Of a DNA stretch of 64,000 nt, positions 34,640 through 46,874 are shown piece after piece. The DNA lies in NCBI GenBank assembly GCA_014529385.2, contig CM043947.1:104805811-104869810 (forward strand). Direction: 5' to 3'. The DNA is from Adiantum capillus-veneris. Taxonomy: Eukaryota; Streptophyta; Polypodiopsida; Polypodiales; Pteridaceae. The notes beneath the pieces are model-generated. The model saw only the letters and a program-made list of their open reading frames with translations. It was not told where the DNA came from and did no database searches. Both the position numbers and the translations under genes were made by a program. The number at the start of each line of letters is the position of its first letter. Position 1 is the first letter of the stretch.

Positions 34640-35475
34640 CCCTAGGATATGATTAGGGTTAGGTTCAGAGTAGATAGTATAGATGGGCTTAGAGTTTAGA
34701 GGGTTTAGGATTAGGGATGTAGGTAGATTTTAGGATAGAGGGTTGCTTTAAGTTAGGGTTTAGTCTTAGGCTCTAAGTTAAGGTTTAGGTTTAGGTTTGG
34801 GGTAGAGGGTAGGTAGAGTTTAGGGTAGAGGGTTGCTTTAGGTGGAGGTTTTAGGGTAAGCTCTAAGCCCGGGGTGGTCACTTTTTAGAATGTGTATGCT
34901 ATCACGTGAGTTAACCTGAGAGGATTATTAAAAGATCAAAATGTATCAAAATGTATACATACAGAGGGGGTGGGGGGTTTTTTAAATAGGCATGTAGTGT
35001 AAATATAGTATGTATATTGAGTTATTATTAATAACCTCGTCAACGCACGTGATATAGGAAGCTTTTGATAAGTGACCGCCCCGGGGCTCTAAGTTAGGGT
35101 TTGCACTTTAGGTTTAGGGCTAGGTTTGGAGTAGAGGGTAGGCTCTAGGTTCGGGTTTAGGCTTTAAGTTTAGGGTTAGGTTTGGGACATCGGATAGGCT
35201 TTAAGCTTAGGGTTAGGTTTGGGATAGTGGGTAGGCTCTAAGTTAGGGTTTATGCTTTACGTTTAGGGTTATGTTTGGGATGGAGGGTAGGCTTTAGGTT
35301 AAGCGTTATGTTTGGGATAGAGGGTAGGCTTTAGGTTAGGGTTTAGTATTTAGGCTTTATGGTAGGCTTTAGGTTTAGGGTTAGGCTTTAGATTAGGTTT
35401 AGGGTAGAAAGTTTAGGGTTTAAGGCTAGGTTTAACGTAGAGAGATTAGGGTTTAAGGTTACGTTTAGAGATAAA
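34640..35475. repeat. Degenerate interstitial telomere-like repeats
   Basis: The tract is built almost wholly from variants of TTTAGGG / TTAGGTTTAGGG / GGCTTTAGGTTAGGG. Plant telomeres are usually TTTAGGG, so this resembles an old interstitial telomeric tract. It is interrupted by the fold-back element at 34868-35085. Confidence 0.7.
34868..35085. mobile_element. Fold-back MITE, CCCGGGG family, copy 1
   Basis: A 218-bp unit with ends CCCGGGGTGGTCACTT and, inverted, CCCGGGGCGGTCACTT. Imperfect pairing continues inward through the tatcacgtg segments. GCTCTAAG flanks both sides (34860-34867 and 35086-35093) as an apparent 8-bp target duplication. GCTCTAAG also occurs elsewhere in the surrounding telomere-like repeats, so the duplication could be partly fortuitous. 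It has no coding capacity. The 8-bp size is what hAT elements make. Confidence 0.75.
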
Positions 35476-35574
35476 GAGGAAGAGGGAAAGAAAGAGAGAG
35501 ATGGAGATAGAGAGGGAGTGTCATAAAATCTAATATCTAACCAAGCCAAATGATTTTCTCAATATTAAACTGAT

Positions 35575-36498
35575 CACTTGTCAAGTTCCTTCTCATGTCG
35601 CCCTCATGGTGTGCCTGAAGCCTATTGGTTGGCCACCCAAGGGGTCCAATGATAATTTAGGAGGTTTAATTAATTGTCTCTGCATTTATCAAGTCCTCTC
35701 TCTCAAAGGGGAAAGGGGGACACTTGTCCCAAGGCTACCCTTGTTGCTTGTAATGCCTCCTGCTTGTGATTGGCTAGGCCTGGAGGGGTCCAATGAGATT
35801 CAAGCATGAGCTACAAACAGGGGTAGGCCAAAGCAAGGTAGGGGGTTTCTTGAGGGGTATACTCTCCCACACACACTCACTCAGACTCTCGTTGTGCATT
35901 ATGCAAAGTGAAAGAGCTCCCTCTCCTTCTCGAAGAAAGTAGAGGTTGAGAGCCTACACCAACACTCTTGGCTATGGAGTGCAAATCCAACCAAGAGCCA
36001 TGATTCAATGCTTAAGCTTGCCAGCTTCTCCATCTTCATTACTATGCTATTATGTATGCTAGCAAGAAGAGTTATGATAAGTGAGGAGCTAATTCTTTCT
36101 CCTATGAAATGTTTCTTCTTCCTCTTCCCTACCCTCATTCCCTGCTAGCTCTCTCCACCTTCGAAGGTGTTTGGTCTTGGGACTGAGGCTTGGGATAGTT
36201 AAAACTTTCTTCAAAGATTATGTTATGCTTGTGATGTGTGAAGCTTTCTATCTTCATTGCATCACCTACGTCATAAGGAACACAAAGATTGTATTGTCAC
36301 AAGTCTCTCTTGATGGGAAAAATCATACTACAAATGCCTATTGGAGGAGGGACCAGCTCCATATAAATCCAGTCCTCAATTGTTGTCATGTTCTCTAAAT
36401 TCTCTCTCTTGCAAAAGTAATGTTCATGCCAAATTCACTAATTACTATGATTATGCTGCTATCTTCAATTATGTCACCCGCTAAACTCACAAAGTAAT
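35575..36498 (+). repeat. Probable 5' LTR of the gypsy element at 36.5-39.6 kb
   Basis: Homologous to the minus-strand block at 5455-6330 and directly followed by gag-like sequence. No TATA box or PBS was identified with confidence, and no matching 3' LTR is in the window. Confidence 0.5.
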
Positions 36499-36589
36499 TT
36501 CTAAAAAATACTCTCATTAATACAAGAGGGGAGGAAATCACAAATCATACCCTGCCGGGCGAAGGTCACAAAAGCTAAAGAAGTTCAAG

Positions 36590-37425
36590 GAGGGAGGAAA
36601 GAGTATCTCTTTTCTCACCTATGATGGCACCTTTGGTGCTACTGACAAAGTTTTGGCCTTCATCCAACAGTTTGATGCGGTTTTTGGATTCGAGGTATTT
36701 ACAGAGTCCTCCAAGCTATGCCATGTAGCTATGCACTTCCAAAAATCAGCTCTTGAATGGTGGGCTAGCCTTCGTGGGAATGGCGAAGCCCCAAAGAAGT
36801 CATGAAGCAATTACTTGCAAGTGATGCAAAGGACAAAGTGATTATTGAATGGCGCAGCTTGAAGCTTCTCTCTCATGTGTCTATCCACAAGTATGTAGAC
36901 AAGTTTTGGGATTTACATCTCAAGGCTACTGTCTTTCAAAAGATAGACTTTACCGAGCAAAGGCAGCAATTCTATGTGGGACTACCTGAAGAGATGGCCA
37001 AATACATCAACTCTCAACGGCCTAGTTCTATCAACGAAGTAATCCATCACACCATGTTTGCTTCACACATCAATTTCCATCAAGGGGCTAGATGGAATGT
37101 CAAGACCATGGAAAACAAAGACAAAAATGATGCAAAGGGGAAAACCAATGCTCAAAACTCTTCCCAAGGCACTTCCAACAACAACAACAACAGTCGGTCC
37201 AAGGAGAAGGGAGTTTACAAAGGCAAAAACAAAATCTCTCTTGAAGATCTTGAAGCTTTTTGCAGGGACCATAAGTGTTCCAAGTCTGGGGATCAAGGAC
37301 ATGGCTATCGTTCTTTCCCCAAAAGAATGCTCAGAGTGAGACTCCTAGGGCTTCCACCATCAAAGCTCCAAAAGGGGATGCTCATTGCAAAGGATTATGA
37401 CTTTCCTATGCTTGGGGAAAGATAA
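36590..37425 (+). pseudogene. gag: Ty3/gypsy Gag, frameshifted
   Basis: About 36620-36800 reads AFIQQFDAVFGFEVFTESSK, then ALEWWASLRGNG, the start of a retrotransposon Gag core. After a frameshift near 36800 the frame continues VDKFWDLHLKATVFQ, GLPEEMAKYINSQRP and a Lys/Asn-rich linker. It then reaches a damaged zinc knuckle (CSKSGDQGHGYRSFPKR), in which the first and last Cys of the CCHC pattern are not in place. It stops at 37425. Gag would package RNA, but this copy is dead. Confidence 0.75.
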
Positions 37426-37429
37426 GAGA

Positions 37430-38192
37430 GAATGATGCCTTCATCTTGTTTGACCTTGGCTCCACTTATAACTTCATATCAATAGATTTGGCCACCAAGT
37501 TAGGCATTCAAGCTTTCGAGATGGGAGATATGGTAATTGCTGACACAGCTTTCAAGGGACAGAAAGCCTTCGCTACTCCCTTGATTGGGAAGTTAAGGCT
37601 TCATGTCCAAAGCTATGTGGACAAATAAGACTTTTTCATCTCTCTTCTCCAACATGAGGATGCTATCCTAGGGGTGCCATGGTTTGATCGCATGGCCGCC
37701 AATATGAAGTTCCTTGAAAGGAGAATCTACTTCACCTACATGAGAAAGAACATGTATATAGATGCTAGTGAGCGTGGTTGCACCATTCCACTTGTAAATT
37801 CTCGTGCTTTTGATAAATCAATGAAGAGCTCAGTTTCTACGTACATGATTTTTGTCAAAGAGTCTCTAAAGGATCCTAATGTTTCATCAAATGTAAATGG
37901 TAGGAATCAAGAAGATTTAGACTCGTTTAATTTTCTAAAAGGATTCCAAGATGTGTTCATCGATGATATCCCTATGGAATTACCTCCAAAACGAGGGGAT
38001 GATGACAAGCCTCCTTATCGACTCTCACAAGCTCAACAAGAGGTGATCATGCGACAAGTATAGGAATTGGTAGACAAAGGTATAGTGAGGCCTACTTCCT
38101 CTCCCTTTTGTTCTCTAGTCCTTTTAGTACAAAAGAAATATGGTACATACCATATGTGTGTGGACTATCGAGCACTAAACCACATCACTATC
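37430..38192 (+). pseudogene. pol: Gypsy protease and start of reverse transcriptase
   Basis: The retropepsin motif reads FDLGSTYNFIS (about 37443-37475), where D-S-G is usual, so it is altered. A stop at 37626 and another after MRQV at about 38061 interrupt the frame. The RT begins ELVDKGIVRPTSSPF, then YHMCVDYRALNHITI at about 38146-38192. There the first insertion splits it within one codon run. Confidence 0.8.
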
Positions 38193-38657
38193 CTCGGAGC
38201 GGTCAATTTTTAGAATGTGTATGCTATCATGTGAGTTAACCCGAGAGGATTATTTAAAGATCAAAATGTATACATACAGAGGGGGGTGGGGGTTTTTAAA
38301 TAGGCATGTAGTGTAAATATATTATGTATATTGAGGCATTATTAATAACCTCCTGAACGCACGTGATATAGGAAGCTTTTGATAAGTGACCGCCGCCCCG
38401 GGTCCTCGGGGGGTTCACTATGTGTAAAACTACCATATCACATGCGTTCAAGACATGTTTGTAAAACCTCTTATCTATGAATTTTGTTAGAAATATAATG
38501 TACCCTTTTCTTTTAAAATCTATAAGTTTTTTTCAAATTTGAAAAAATAATACCCTTTTGTATATATATTTATGTAAGTTTCAAGAACTTTAAATACCCT
38601 TCTGTTAAACTCACGTGACAGGTTACATTTTTATTAGGTGACCTACCCGGGCCCGGG
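38193..38657. mobile_element. Composite CCCGGGG-family insertion splitting the gypsy RT
   Basis: A 465-bp insertion flanked by TCACTATC at 38185-38192 and 38658-38665, an 8-bp target duplication. The left part (38193 to about 38402) is a close relative of the fold-back element at 34868-35085. The right part (about 38403-38657) has its own CTCGGGGGGTTCACTA-like start and ends taggtgacctacccgggcccggg. Two related units are thus joined or nested. It has no ORF. Confidence 0.8.
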
Positions 38658-38665
38658 TCACTATC

Positions 38666-39042
38666 AAAAAAAGGTTTCTTGTGCCTCGGGTAGAAGATTT
38701 GTTTGATAAGCTACAAGGCTTTACCTACTTCACTAGGATTGACCTTAAGAGTGGCTATCATCAAATAAGGATAGTGGATGAAGATATCCTAAAGACCGTG
38801 TTTTGCACAACGTTTGGTCTTTATGAATATTTAGTCATGCCTTTTGGCTTAACTAATGCACCAACTACATTCAATCGTCCAATGGAGAAGAAATTTAGAC
38901 CTTACTACAAATTACTGGAGTGTTCTTTGATGATATCATCATCTACTCCAAGTCTTTGGAAGAACATAAGCAACATCTCCAAGTGATTTTTCAAGCATTG
39001 AGGGAGAACAATCTTTTTCTCAAACAAAAGAAAAGAAAACAT
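38666..39042 (+). pseudogene. pol: Gypsy reverse transcriptase, middle part
   Basis: RT resumes directly after the insertion with RFLVPRVEDLFDKLQ, then RIDLKSGYHQIRI and FGLTNAPTTFNR (38681-38890). The catalytic box region is frameshifted near 38920: SMMISS-type reading in one frame and DDIIIYSKSLEEHK in the other. Ends in Lys-rich LFLKQKK where the second insertion begins. Without the first insertion and one copy of its target duplication the frame reads straight through, so that insertion came after the frame was last intact at this point. Confidence 0.8.
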
Positions 39043-39044
39043 TA

Positions 39045-39498
39045 GGAAGAGGTTGGGGTGTAGGAGGGCCTCTTTATTTGCCATGAGCTTATGTGCATGA
39101 TTAACATTTTGATGAATAGGTGTACGCCATGTGTGCAAGAATGGTGGGTGTGTAAGAGATATGTAAGAATGGTCAAAGGATGCACTTTTCTCCCCAAAAA
39201 GAGGTGGAAAATTTTACGATGTTTGGCCTTCCATAACTCCCACATATGATCTCCAATTTGAGCGAAGATCATAGATTTGCAATTTATGCATTGAGGTCTT
39301 TCCATAGATATGCTACATGATATGGTTTTACTCGCTAGATTTAAAATTCCATTTTGGGGGAAAACTTTGAATTCAAATAAACTAGCCATTCTGCCTGTTT
39401 CAATTCAAAAGCTGTCCTTTGATTACTTTCTTAATACTAAAAAATTGACTTACTTAAACTGCCAAATAAAGAGGCCCTCCTAGACCCCATTCTCTTCC
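39045..39498. mobile_element. MITE with 36-bp terminal inverted repeats
   Basis: The left end starts GGAAGAGGTTGGGGT and the right end, inverted, starts GGAAGAGAATGGGGT. The two 36-bp ends match at 33 positions, including the inner AGGAGGGCCTCTTTATTTG. It is flanked by TA on both sides, as in Tc1/mariner-type (Stowaway-like) insertions. The 454-bp interior is non-coding. It interrupts the gypsy RT. Confidence 0.85.
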
Positions 39499-39500
39499 TA

Positions 39501-39643
39501 ATGCTTTTCCTTCAAGAGATTCAATACCTAGGTCATATTATCTCTCAAGATGATATCCGTATGGATCCATTGAAGTTAGAGGTAATAAAAGCATGGCCTA
39601 ATCCAAGGAATCTACATGAGCTAAGAAGCTTTATTGGTATGTC
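39501..39643 (+). pseudogene. pol: Gypsy reverse transcriptase, end fragment
   Basis: Reads IQYLGHIISQDDIRMDPLKL, then NLHELRSFIGM, the conserved end of a gypsy RT. At 39644 the homology stops abruptly and unrelated sequence follows. RNase H and integrase are absent, so the element is truncated here, probably by another insertion or a rearrangement. Confidence 0.8.
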
Positions 39644-42537
39644 TACGTGCAGTGCCAAAAGAACTGCGTCGAGGGTGCTCGCACAAAGCAAGAGTGAAAT
39701 GGAGCGGTGTGGGACCCTGTGACGGAAGGGGAATAGGATGGTAAAAAGGGACAGTAGATGGAGGTCACCATTGGTGTGAGTCTTTGGACGTAAGAAGTCC
39801 CTTTCTGGCTCTCCCATGACATGGAGTGTTGCAAAAGATCGTAGTCCACATGCTATTGTGGAGTGTAGCCGCCAAACAACCTCTCCATTGAACGGTGGTA
39901 CTGGTCTCGTAACGAGATTTGATGCAAACAAGAGTGTAGCGGCTCTACAAAATACCCAAAATAGCACACTACTAGCCATAAAACAACAGCTTTGCATACT
40001 TGACAAATGGCACAATGCATAATCCATGCAATATGTGAACAGAGAGTGAGAGAGTAGAAGAGCACATGCAGATGCACCACCTAGAGCAAAGTGCTACACC
40101 GGCATGACGAGAGAGAAGAGAAGATAGGAGAAGATTAGACACAGGTGTCGGGTGCAATCCCCCCCCCCCCCCCCCGTTCAAGAGTGAGCATTTTCCTCTT
40201 GCATGTATTTACTTTATAGATTTTTGAGTGCTTAAAATGAATACACATTGCTTGGCTGGACATTAATTGGCCATAGCTTATACAGAGCACTTTAATAATA
40301 CAATGATAATAATTTGCTATCCTTTGTACATTCCATAAAGCATATATGCCTTTTCCACTTGTCAACTACAATAAGCAATAAATACAATAATTTATCATTT
40401 CCATTATGTACCTCTTTGTTGGAAAGCAACTGCTTAGTTGCAAAGTGAAAAATCGGCAGTCATACTTATAACAAAACAATGGTTCATACTTTGTGTTAGA
40501 AGTAGCACGTATTGAAAAAAAAATCACAAAATTGAAGAACATTGCTTAGTCCTGTTGTCATCCACATACTATTAATTCTAGTGTCACATATCACTAGAAT
40601 AAGCAGTGTATGTACTCATACCCTAATGAATCAAGATATCATGGGTCACAATGATCATTCAATAAATAAATTCTCATCAATCTCAAGTTCAATTCCATAA
40701 ATATGTCGTGATAGGAAATCATCGTACACCAATTCTAAATCCAAAATATAAATCCAAATCCAAATATCTCCCAGCATATACCCGGGTAACAAAATCATAC
40801 TAAGGATAATGTGATGATCAAACACTGCAACATGATTTTGTGATTGGTGTTGCCTCAACTGGAAAATCGACACCAATGAGACGTGTTGCCTCATCGATGA
40901 ATTTTGACTAATGCTACCTTAAGAGACACATGTACATTTGGTATTATTTAAAATTGTGATTTTGTATTTTGGTGGTGTGTTGCCTAAATCGGTGAATCTC
41001 CACTTGTGCTGCCTAAATCCATGGATTTTTATGGTTCCAATTGCTGCTGCCTAAATCGGCGAATCCACACCCGGATGAGCATTTACACAATGACTAAAAC
41101 AGTGAATCTATGTGCAAGTGACCAATGGACTAGGCGAGACATAAAAATTACAAAACATGTACCTCGTACCAAATTGGAGTAAGTTTGAGTAGCAAATTAC
41201 TTACAAATTGTTGTTCACTATCCTAGAGCACCTTGACTCATTTTGAGTAGCTACATAGCTTAATAACAAGTACAATAATTATTTTTAATTTTCAATATTC
41301 CATAATTTATATATCCTTTCTTATCAATCTATACCAAATGTGGGGGGCCAATTACACATATAATATAGCCACGGAGAGTCCTGCCTTATCACGCGTAGGC
41401 ACTTTAGTACACATGTATTGATATCAATAAATTTCCATAATTGTATTGAAAAACGGAGAGTCATCATGGCCTCTTCAAGCATAGGAGATCTAACATGTGT
41501 AGAGATTTTGCCATTCCAACTCAATCCAACCCATAAGATCCTGGAGGTTCTTTGATGTGAAACCATGGCACGTAGATTTATTTGCAATAGTAATTCTCAA
41601 AGACAAAGCAGTAAAAATGAAGTCTTATCAATTGTAAAATTAATTGAAGGACACATTGAATGTATTAACATTTTAAAAGGTTGGAATGATAGTTGTTTAC
41701 AATGTAGGGATGGGAGTCAATAGAGATTATTGTTGTGTGATAACAATATGAAGGTCAAATAGTAGCTGTAAATGAAAAAAATCAATAATGGTGCTTTAAT
41801 TTAGACAACTTGCATAATAAAATTTAAAATAAAATCCATGCCTAATACATGACCTTAACCTTAACCATCTTAAAAGGGTATTAGAAACAGTAGTAGGGAT
41901 GACATACAATATCAAGTAATATACCATATGATGGAACATTGAAAAGAAACTATGATCAATCTAATTATAAATCTAATTCCATTACATCATTGCCAACAGT
42001 ATAATCAGACATAAATAAGGTAATAGCTTGTGCAAGAAGCAACGAGAGAGCAATTTTGTTGTTTATAGTAGATAGTTGCATTCATAGTTATACCTGCATT
42101 GTTATAATTGGGAAGAACGTTAGTTAAGGTGGCAATCCACATCATACAATCTTAGAAAAACTCATCCCTGACACTACATAAGCCTAGATATAGCAAAGGA
42201 ACAAGGTTAGGAATGAGCCAACTACTTGTCTTTTTCATTTGAACCTACAGGACAAGGTAGACTATAAGATTTACAAGAATAACAAAAGATTTTCAACGTA
42301 AGTTAGATGGTGAGGGTAATTGCAATTGACATTAGTGAATCCACATCCTCAATGCACAATGCATCACCATTCATATTATGGACCAATATTGAACATGGAC
42401 AAAGTGGAAGCAAAGCATGTTTCCTCTATCTCACCCACAAAAGACTGCAACAAATGACTACAAACAAGGCAAACATATACATGAAAAGCAAAAAACAAAA
42501 TTCAAAATTCTTTTTAGAGCTTAAAAGCTAGATTATT
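39644..42537. other. Non-coding stretch
   Basis: No gene is supported. There is a C run at 40160-40175. Around 40975-41065 the phrase 'tgcctaaatcggtgaatc' recurs three times with small changes. The rest is AT-rich with nothing I recognise. Confidence 0.45.
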
Positions 42538-43700
42538 GTTGAAAGGACGCCCTTTAGACAACGTTTCCATAAAGATTCCATTAAGATTCCTCAAAGATTC
42601 TATAAAGATTCCACATGAAGATGGTGATGAAGATGGATGCTGCAACATGAAGATACGAGTGCATGGACGTCATCGAATATCCCATTATTATTATTTTGAG
42701 CCATTACGACACTTTTGTAATGTTTACGAGAACCTCATATTTTAAGTCAGCACTTGTATTTTGGCCGCAGATGCTTGTTTATTGAGTAAAGCCAACTCAG
42801 TTTCTTGTAATTAAGCTTTGTAGAAGCCTAGGGACACTTCAGGTCATTTGGCCAGACATTAGGTTTGAAGGCTTTGTATATAAGCTAAAACCTAAGGCTT
42901 TGTAACGGACACATTACGTTATCTCAATTAATATACAGTCGTGGGTTCTACAGCATAGGGTAGTGAGCTTCACGCACACACACCGTCACGCACACTAATC
43001 ACATTGCAGATCTGAGAGTAGGAGCGTGTTAGCATCGAGGAGCTCTCCGCGTCCACGCAAGCAATGCAAGCCGAGGACCACATCGCGAGCTCGCCTGCTT
43101 CTACGAGCTATATTTGGGCGAAAGTACCTCAAACAACATCCGTTCTGAATGATCAAGTAGTCGTTAGAATCAAGGCAAGAAGCTCTTCGTGTTGGTGTCT
43201 TTGTAGATTAGTTCCAGACACTTTGGAAATTACTATTTTGAGCCTCGATTAGAGGTCTTATAGTTATGGTTTCAAGGTTAAGGTGTTTGGCCATATAGGA
43301 TATGTCCTTGTGAGTCTTGCCCTCCGATTTCGAGTCATTTCAATATGGTTTGAGACTGTTTCGAGCTTGTAGTGTTTCGTAGGATGCGTTGTCTGTTTCT
43401 TTGCTTTATGGTAGTGCTGTGGTAGGATTAGTGACAGCAGAGTGTTGTTAGTGTCTAGCTCAGAGTTGACAACCCAGAGATTGCCTCCATGCCCTAGTCG
43501 GGTCAGCTACGTCCTCGGATTGACAGCTTGTTGGTCTGTGTTCTCGCTGTGCTCCATCGTCCGTCGCGGCGTACCTGCTAACATTGGCGTAGTTTCCAGG
43601 CACGAAGCGCCTAGCGTAGACCGCATCACTCGTGTTTGACAGTATAGCATTTCTCTAGAGTTTTCTAGAGTGTTGTCACCATTTGCCTTCTTAGTGGGAA
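42538..43700 (+). repeat. Candidate LTR of a third LTR element
   Basis: The segment starts near TGAAAGGACGCCC, has a TATA-like box (ttgtatataagc at about 42883) and then GC-richer sequence. It lies 5' of the repeat-rich leader and gag-like genes at 43.8-48.5 kb. No second copy or clear PBS was found, so the ends are guesses. Confidence 0.35.
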
Positions 43701-44156
43701 GTTAGAGAGCGGATCTCTTGACTTAGGGATAGCCAGGGAGCCTGCGTCTTGCCGAGGTGGTCCAGGATGAGGTTGAGGTATGGTTATATTATTTTGCTGT
43801 GTGTTTAGATTAGGTTTTATGGTTTGTGTGTTTGGTTGTGACTTATAATTGTGAAGAACTTGAAAGAGAAAAAACACAAAGAAAAACGCAAAAGGTAAGC
43901 AGGAGTCTGTTTGCTTGCCAGAAAGCAAAAACAACCATTCAACCATCCAAAGGAGGACTTTAGGTAGTATAGGACATCTGATGTTGATCTAGAGAAATTT
44001 TGACATGAAAATGTGCTTGAAAACACAAAAGGCGGAATTGTGCTAATTATGGTAAAAGTGCTCTAAAATGGTCGTTTGAAAGCCGATTTGAGTGCTTGTT
44101 TTTGCATTGGAGACCTTAAGGTAGAGGAAAAACACAAATTTGGTCCAATCCAAAAA

Positions 44157-46410
44157 CAAAAACCCTAAAAAACCCAAAAAACAAAAAACTGAAACCAAAT
44201 CTGCGACCTCAAGACCTTGTTTTGCATATGCTCTAGAGCTTGTATGTGAAATTTCAAAGCATTTGCATCAGTGCTTGTGCATCTAAATGGGAATTTTCTT
44301 TTTTCGAGTGTAAGGAAGTGAACTGTGAAATGCTTGAATCCAAAGGAAAAGAATTCCAAATTGAATGAGAATTTGGGGATAGGCTTCTAAGGGCATTAGG
44401 AACCAAACTGTCCAAAAACAGAGAAAAAAATCACTTCCTAGTGGCTCTCTACCCAGCCTATCACGATAGACTAGTGAATTGGAGATAGACTCACAATCAG
44501 GCAAAACCCCTCATACCACAAGTAAAACACATCAATACAAGGCTGCTCCCAAAAATTGAGTGTACTTGGATACCTGCTTGACCACCAAACCTCAAGTCTG
44601 GTGTTTAGAGTCTAAGTTCAGAGACACAGTGGTAAAAAGACCTTGAAAAATAGTACAAACATTGCAAAACTTTGTGTATTCACTATATAGAGGATAAGAA
44701 AACTAGCTATGAAGAGAACTTTGTAAAAAGACCAAAACTGGGAAATTTTATGAGCCTATCGCGATAGGCAAGGGATATTTAGCTGTGGACCTTATTTTAA
44801 AAATCCCTCCTAGGGATAGCTTAAGCAGAGCCTAAATAGCATACACACAAAATTTCAAGGTGTTTGGATCACTAGAAGTGAACCTAAGGCCCAGAGAGAG
44901 ATTCAGGTTCTGACAAAAACACTAAAATTGGCCCAAAACACAAGCCAAGTGTCCAAATTGCATGAAATTTGATGGATAGACTCAAGAGAGTAAGGGAAAT
45001 CTAAAAGTGAAGTCACAATTTTGAGTTGACTTTTCCTGCAAAATCTGCTGTGTCTATCGTGATAGGTCATGAAATTTTGAGTGGGAGAGTTTTTGGAAAT
45101 TGTGACTAGATAGCTTGAATCCACTCCTCACCTAGACCTCAACCATCATTTCAAATTTGAAATTGGACATCAAGAAGACCACCAAAGCACTTGTCTGGTG
45201 TTTTGAGTCAGACTTCAGAGACAAATTGGGTAAAGGGACTTGGCCAAATTTCCAAACCTTGTGAAACTTGGTATACATGATCTATAGAGGGTAGGGAACA
45301 CATCTGTGAAGAGAAAATTTGAAAAAAGTGTCATTTTAGCATACTTGGTGAGCCTATCGCAATAGGCAAAGAACCCAGTGATAGAAACTGAATTTTTCAA
45401 AAACCTCTGGGGCATAGCTTGGAAAGGTGCTATCAAGGACACATAAAAATTTTGAAGTCATTTGGACATCAGAAAGTGGGTCTAAGACCATTTGAGAGGA
45501 TTCAGCTTGTAGAAAACACCAGATCTGGTCTAACTGACAAAGTAAAAGTCCAAACCACTTGAAAATTGGTAGGAGGACTAAGGAGAGGTGTTGGAACACA
45601 GTGGTATAGTCAAAGTTCAAGTTTGACCTATAAAAGGGGTACTTGTTGCTGAGCCTATCACGATAGACTCAGAGCAAGGCCAGAGAAATTGAAATTTTCA
45701 AAACCCTCTGGAGCATAGCTTGTTTAGCCTCTCCGGAGGTTACACACAAAATTTGGTGGATTTTGGACATTGGGAAGTCATCCTAAGTCTATTTTCTAGT
45801 GATCAGATAGACTCAGAATTCTAGAGTTGGAGTTAGAGACCTAAAAAAAAGTCCAAAACAAGTGGAAATTGGTGAGCAAGTGGTACAGAGCATAGGGAAC
45901 ACATTGGTGAAGAGAAATCTGGAAAATTTTCAAAACTGAAGAATCTGCTGAGGCTATCGTGATAGACTGGGGCTTTTTCACAGAAATTGAACTTTTTGAA
46001 AACTGACCTTAAGGTCTTGTTCTACATGTTGTTGTGAGCCTATGGTTAAAATTTGAGTAAATTTGGAGTATTGGAAGTGCATCTAAGAGGATTAATTCAT
46101 AAGATCAGAAAAGAGACTGTTGTTTGATGCAAGTTACAAAGGAAAAGTATTTCAAATTGGTTGAAACTTGGTGAGTAATATCTCAAGAGAAGGGGGAACT
46201 CAAACCTGTAAAAATAGTTAAACTGTATCCCAGTAACACTCTAGTGAGCCTATCGCAATAGGCTCAGGAATTTTTTGTAGAAAAATCAAAAATTAAATCT
46301 GACTTCATATTTGGGTTCAAAAGCCCCATTATACCATGTACACAAAGTTTGAGTGCATGTGGACATCTGCAAGGGGTACTTGGTGAGCCTATTACGATAG
46401 ACAAGTCAGG
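44157..46410. repeat. ~300-bp tandem repeats tagged with a CCTATCGCGATAGG-like palindrome
   Basis: Palindrome variants CCTATCRCGATAGR start at about 44457, 44755, 45053, 45353, 45654, 45953, 46249 and 46388. The first seven are 296-301 bases apart and the last is a short unit. Between them similar phrases recur, for example 'gtctggtgttt...gagtcagacttcagagac', 'cctctggggcatagctt' and 'aattggtgag'. Units 1 and 3 are more alike than neighbours, which suggests a 600-bp higher-order unit. The array lies between a candidate LTR and gag-like sequence. Confidence 0.8.
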
Positions 46411-46874
46411 AAAAAATTTTGAGAATTTTTTTTGAAACCAAGTATACCACTGGGTTTATCATTGCCTAAGGAGTGCACACACCAATTTTGGGCTCAAACT
46501 GACCACTTGCAAAAACATCAGATAGAGCAACTTTCCAAATTACATCTCACTGTTTTGGTCATAACTTTCACATACGGACTCCGATTCCAAAAGTTTTTAT
46601 ATCAAACGTAGCTTGAGAGTAGCACTAGAGATCTTAGAGTAACCTGAACAAAATGCATGCCTACTCCAACCATTTTGGTCAGTTTTGAAAAAACGTTGTT
46701 TAAGGCCTCAAAATGCATCTGGAAGTCAGGGGTGTCTAAAACCGACAATTTGAGAGAATTATGAGAAAATGCTCATGATTTTGGACATAGTTTTGGATTT
46801 TTCCTGACCAAAACACTTGAACACACTGAGAGAGGTATTACTATAGCAATCTAGAGCTGTTAAGCCTAGACGTC

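Noticed and set aside
44165-45620. Minus-strand frames in the 300-bp repeats
   Set aside because: They do not recur in the same phase from unit to unit, as a coding repeat would.
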